DNA of 64,000 nucleotides from Notolepis coatsorum (Eukaryota > Chordata > Actinopteri > Aulopiformes > Paralepididae): assembly GCA_963971535.1 (NCBI GenBank), contig OZ020589.1, forward strand, positions 53,542,888 to 53,606,887, given 5' to 3'. Position numbers and translations under genes: made by a program. This document shows positions 63,659 through 64,000 of this stretch, one piece after another; position 1 is the stretch's first letter, and every line of letters begins with the position of its first letter. A model generated the notes under the pieces. That model did not search any database. It worked only from the letters and a program-made list of their open reading frames with translations, and had not been told where the DNA came from.

Positions 63659-64000
63659 TTTTGTTTACTCTACCGAGGCTCAAAGTTGTGGAACTCTTTG
63701 CCTCCACATATTTTGGATTTTTCTTTTCTGAAGTTCAAAAGAGCACTGAAATCTCATCTCCTAGATCACCAATATTTTTCCATATGGGCTCCCTTTACAA
63801 ACTCTCTGATGGCTTGTTGTATTTTGTTAATTTCTTCCCGTCATTTGTAGTTTCTTTACTTTATTTTCTCTAAACTTGAAGCCGTATGGCATAAGTAGTG
63901 CCTACTTCAGTGTCTATCTGTAGACCTGCTTGTATGTATTGTGAATGAATGTTCCTTGTGTGTGTTTGGGGGGAGGGGATTTTTTCTTTTTATATTGATG
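63659..64000 (+). pseudogene. LINE RT C-terminal remnant, right half
   Basis: From 63674 one frame reads RGSKLWNSLPPHILDF and SFLKFKRALKSHLLDHQYF, the last conserved block of the same kind of LINE pol seen at 53254-53623. A 3' UTR runs to the edge of the window. Together with the left half it marks the pre-insertion target. One base of frame difference between the halves fits an old copy. Confidence 0.8.

Overview
The window looks like nuclear DNA from a ray-finned (teleost) fish, in a repeat-dense, gene-poor region. Three things point there: BEL/Pao and DIRS retroelements, L2/CR1-type LINEs and many hAT-type elements with 8-bp target-site duplications (TSDs) occur together; tRNA-derived SINEs have typical fish bodies and tails; and micro- and minisatellites make up roughly a quarter of the sequence. 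I see no bacterial genes, operons, rRNA genes, functional tRNA genes or CRISPR arrays. No host gene is certain. The best candidate is one 189-bp exon-like block at 36873-37061.

Layout. 1-355 minisatellite; 795-1955 LINE 3' end; 2546-10632 an 8.1-kb pyrimidine-only-on-one-strand array (CCTCTGTCTC family); 11006-12135, 12351-13291 and 14433-15163 three non-autonomous hAT-like elements, with a 44-bp minisatellite between the last two; 15370-17485 unassigned CpG-bearing DNA; 17486-26043 a young, almost complete BEL/Pao LTR retrotransposon with one 1845-codon ORF; 26205-26340 a relic DIRS terminal repeat; 26802-27990 a SINE whose own internal motif has expanded to about 1 kb; 28158-30050, 30545-30830 and 30900-32335 tandem arrays; 34582-35658 hAT-like element; 35875-36325 minisatellite; 37213-40345 LINE copy 1, split by a hAT-like insertion; 40465-45583 DIRS element that carries gag only; 45890-46450 and 46456-49470 two LINEs meeting tail to tail; 49545-50850 hAT-like element at the edge of two long minisatellites (to 53145); 53254-64000 a LINE 3' end split by a second DIRS element (about 53624-63658), itself split by a 4.5-kb nested block holding a tandem duplication and a further hAT-like element.

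How the parts work together. The coding content is retroelement machinery. The BEL/Pao element has gag, protease, reverse transcriptase and RNase H in one open frame, tRNA-Tyr primer site and near-identical LTRs, but its integrase core is missing in frame, so it would depend on another copy for integration. The second DIRS element once encoded gag, RT/RNase H and a tyrosine recombinase and is now broken by frameshifts, stops and the nested block. The first DIRS element keeps perfect terminal architecture but shows only gag. The hAT-like elements carry ends and TSDs but no recognisable transposase, so all are non-autonomous.

Terminal repeats, TSDs, reading frames and array periods were read directly. 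Family names rest on recognised protein motifs and terminal sequences, without database comparison. LINE clade names are the least certain.
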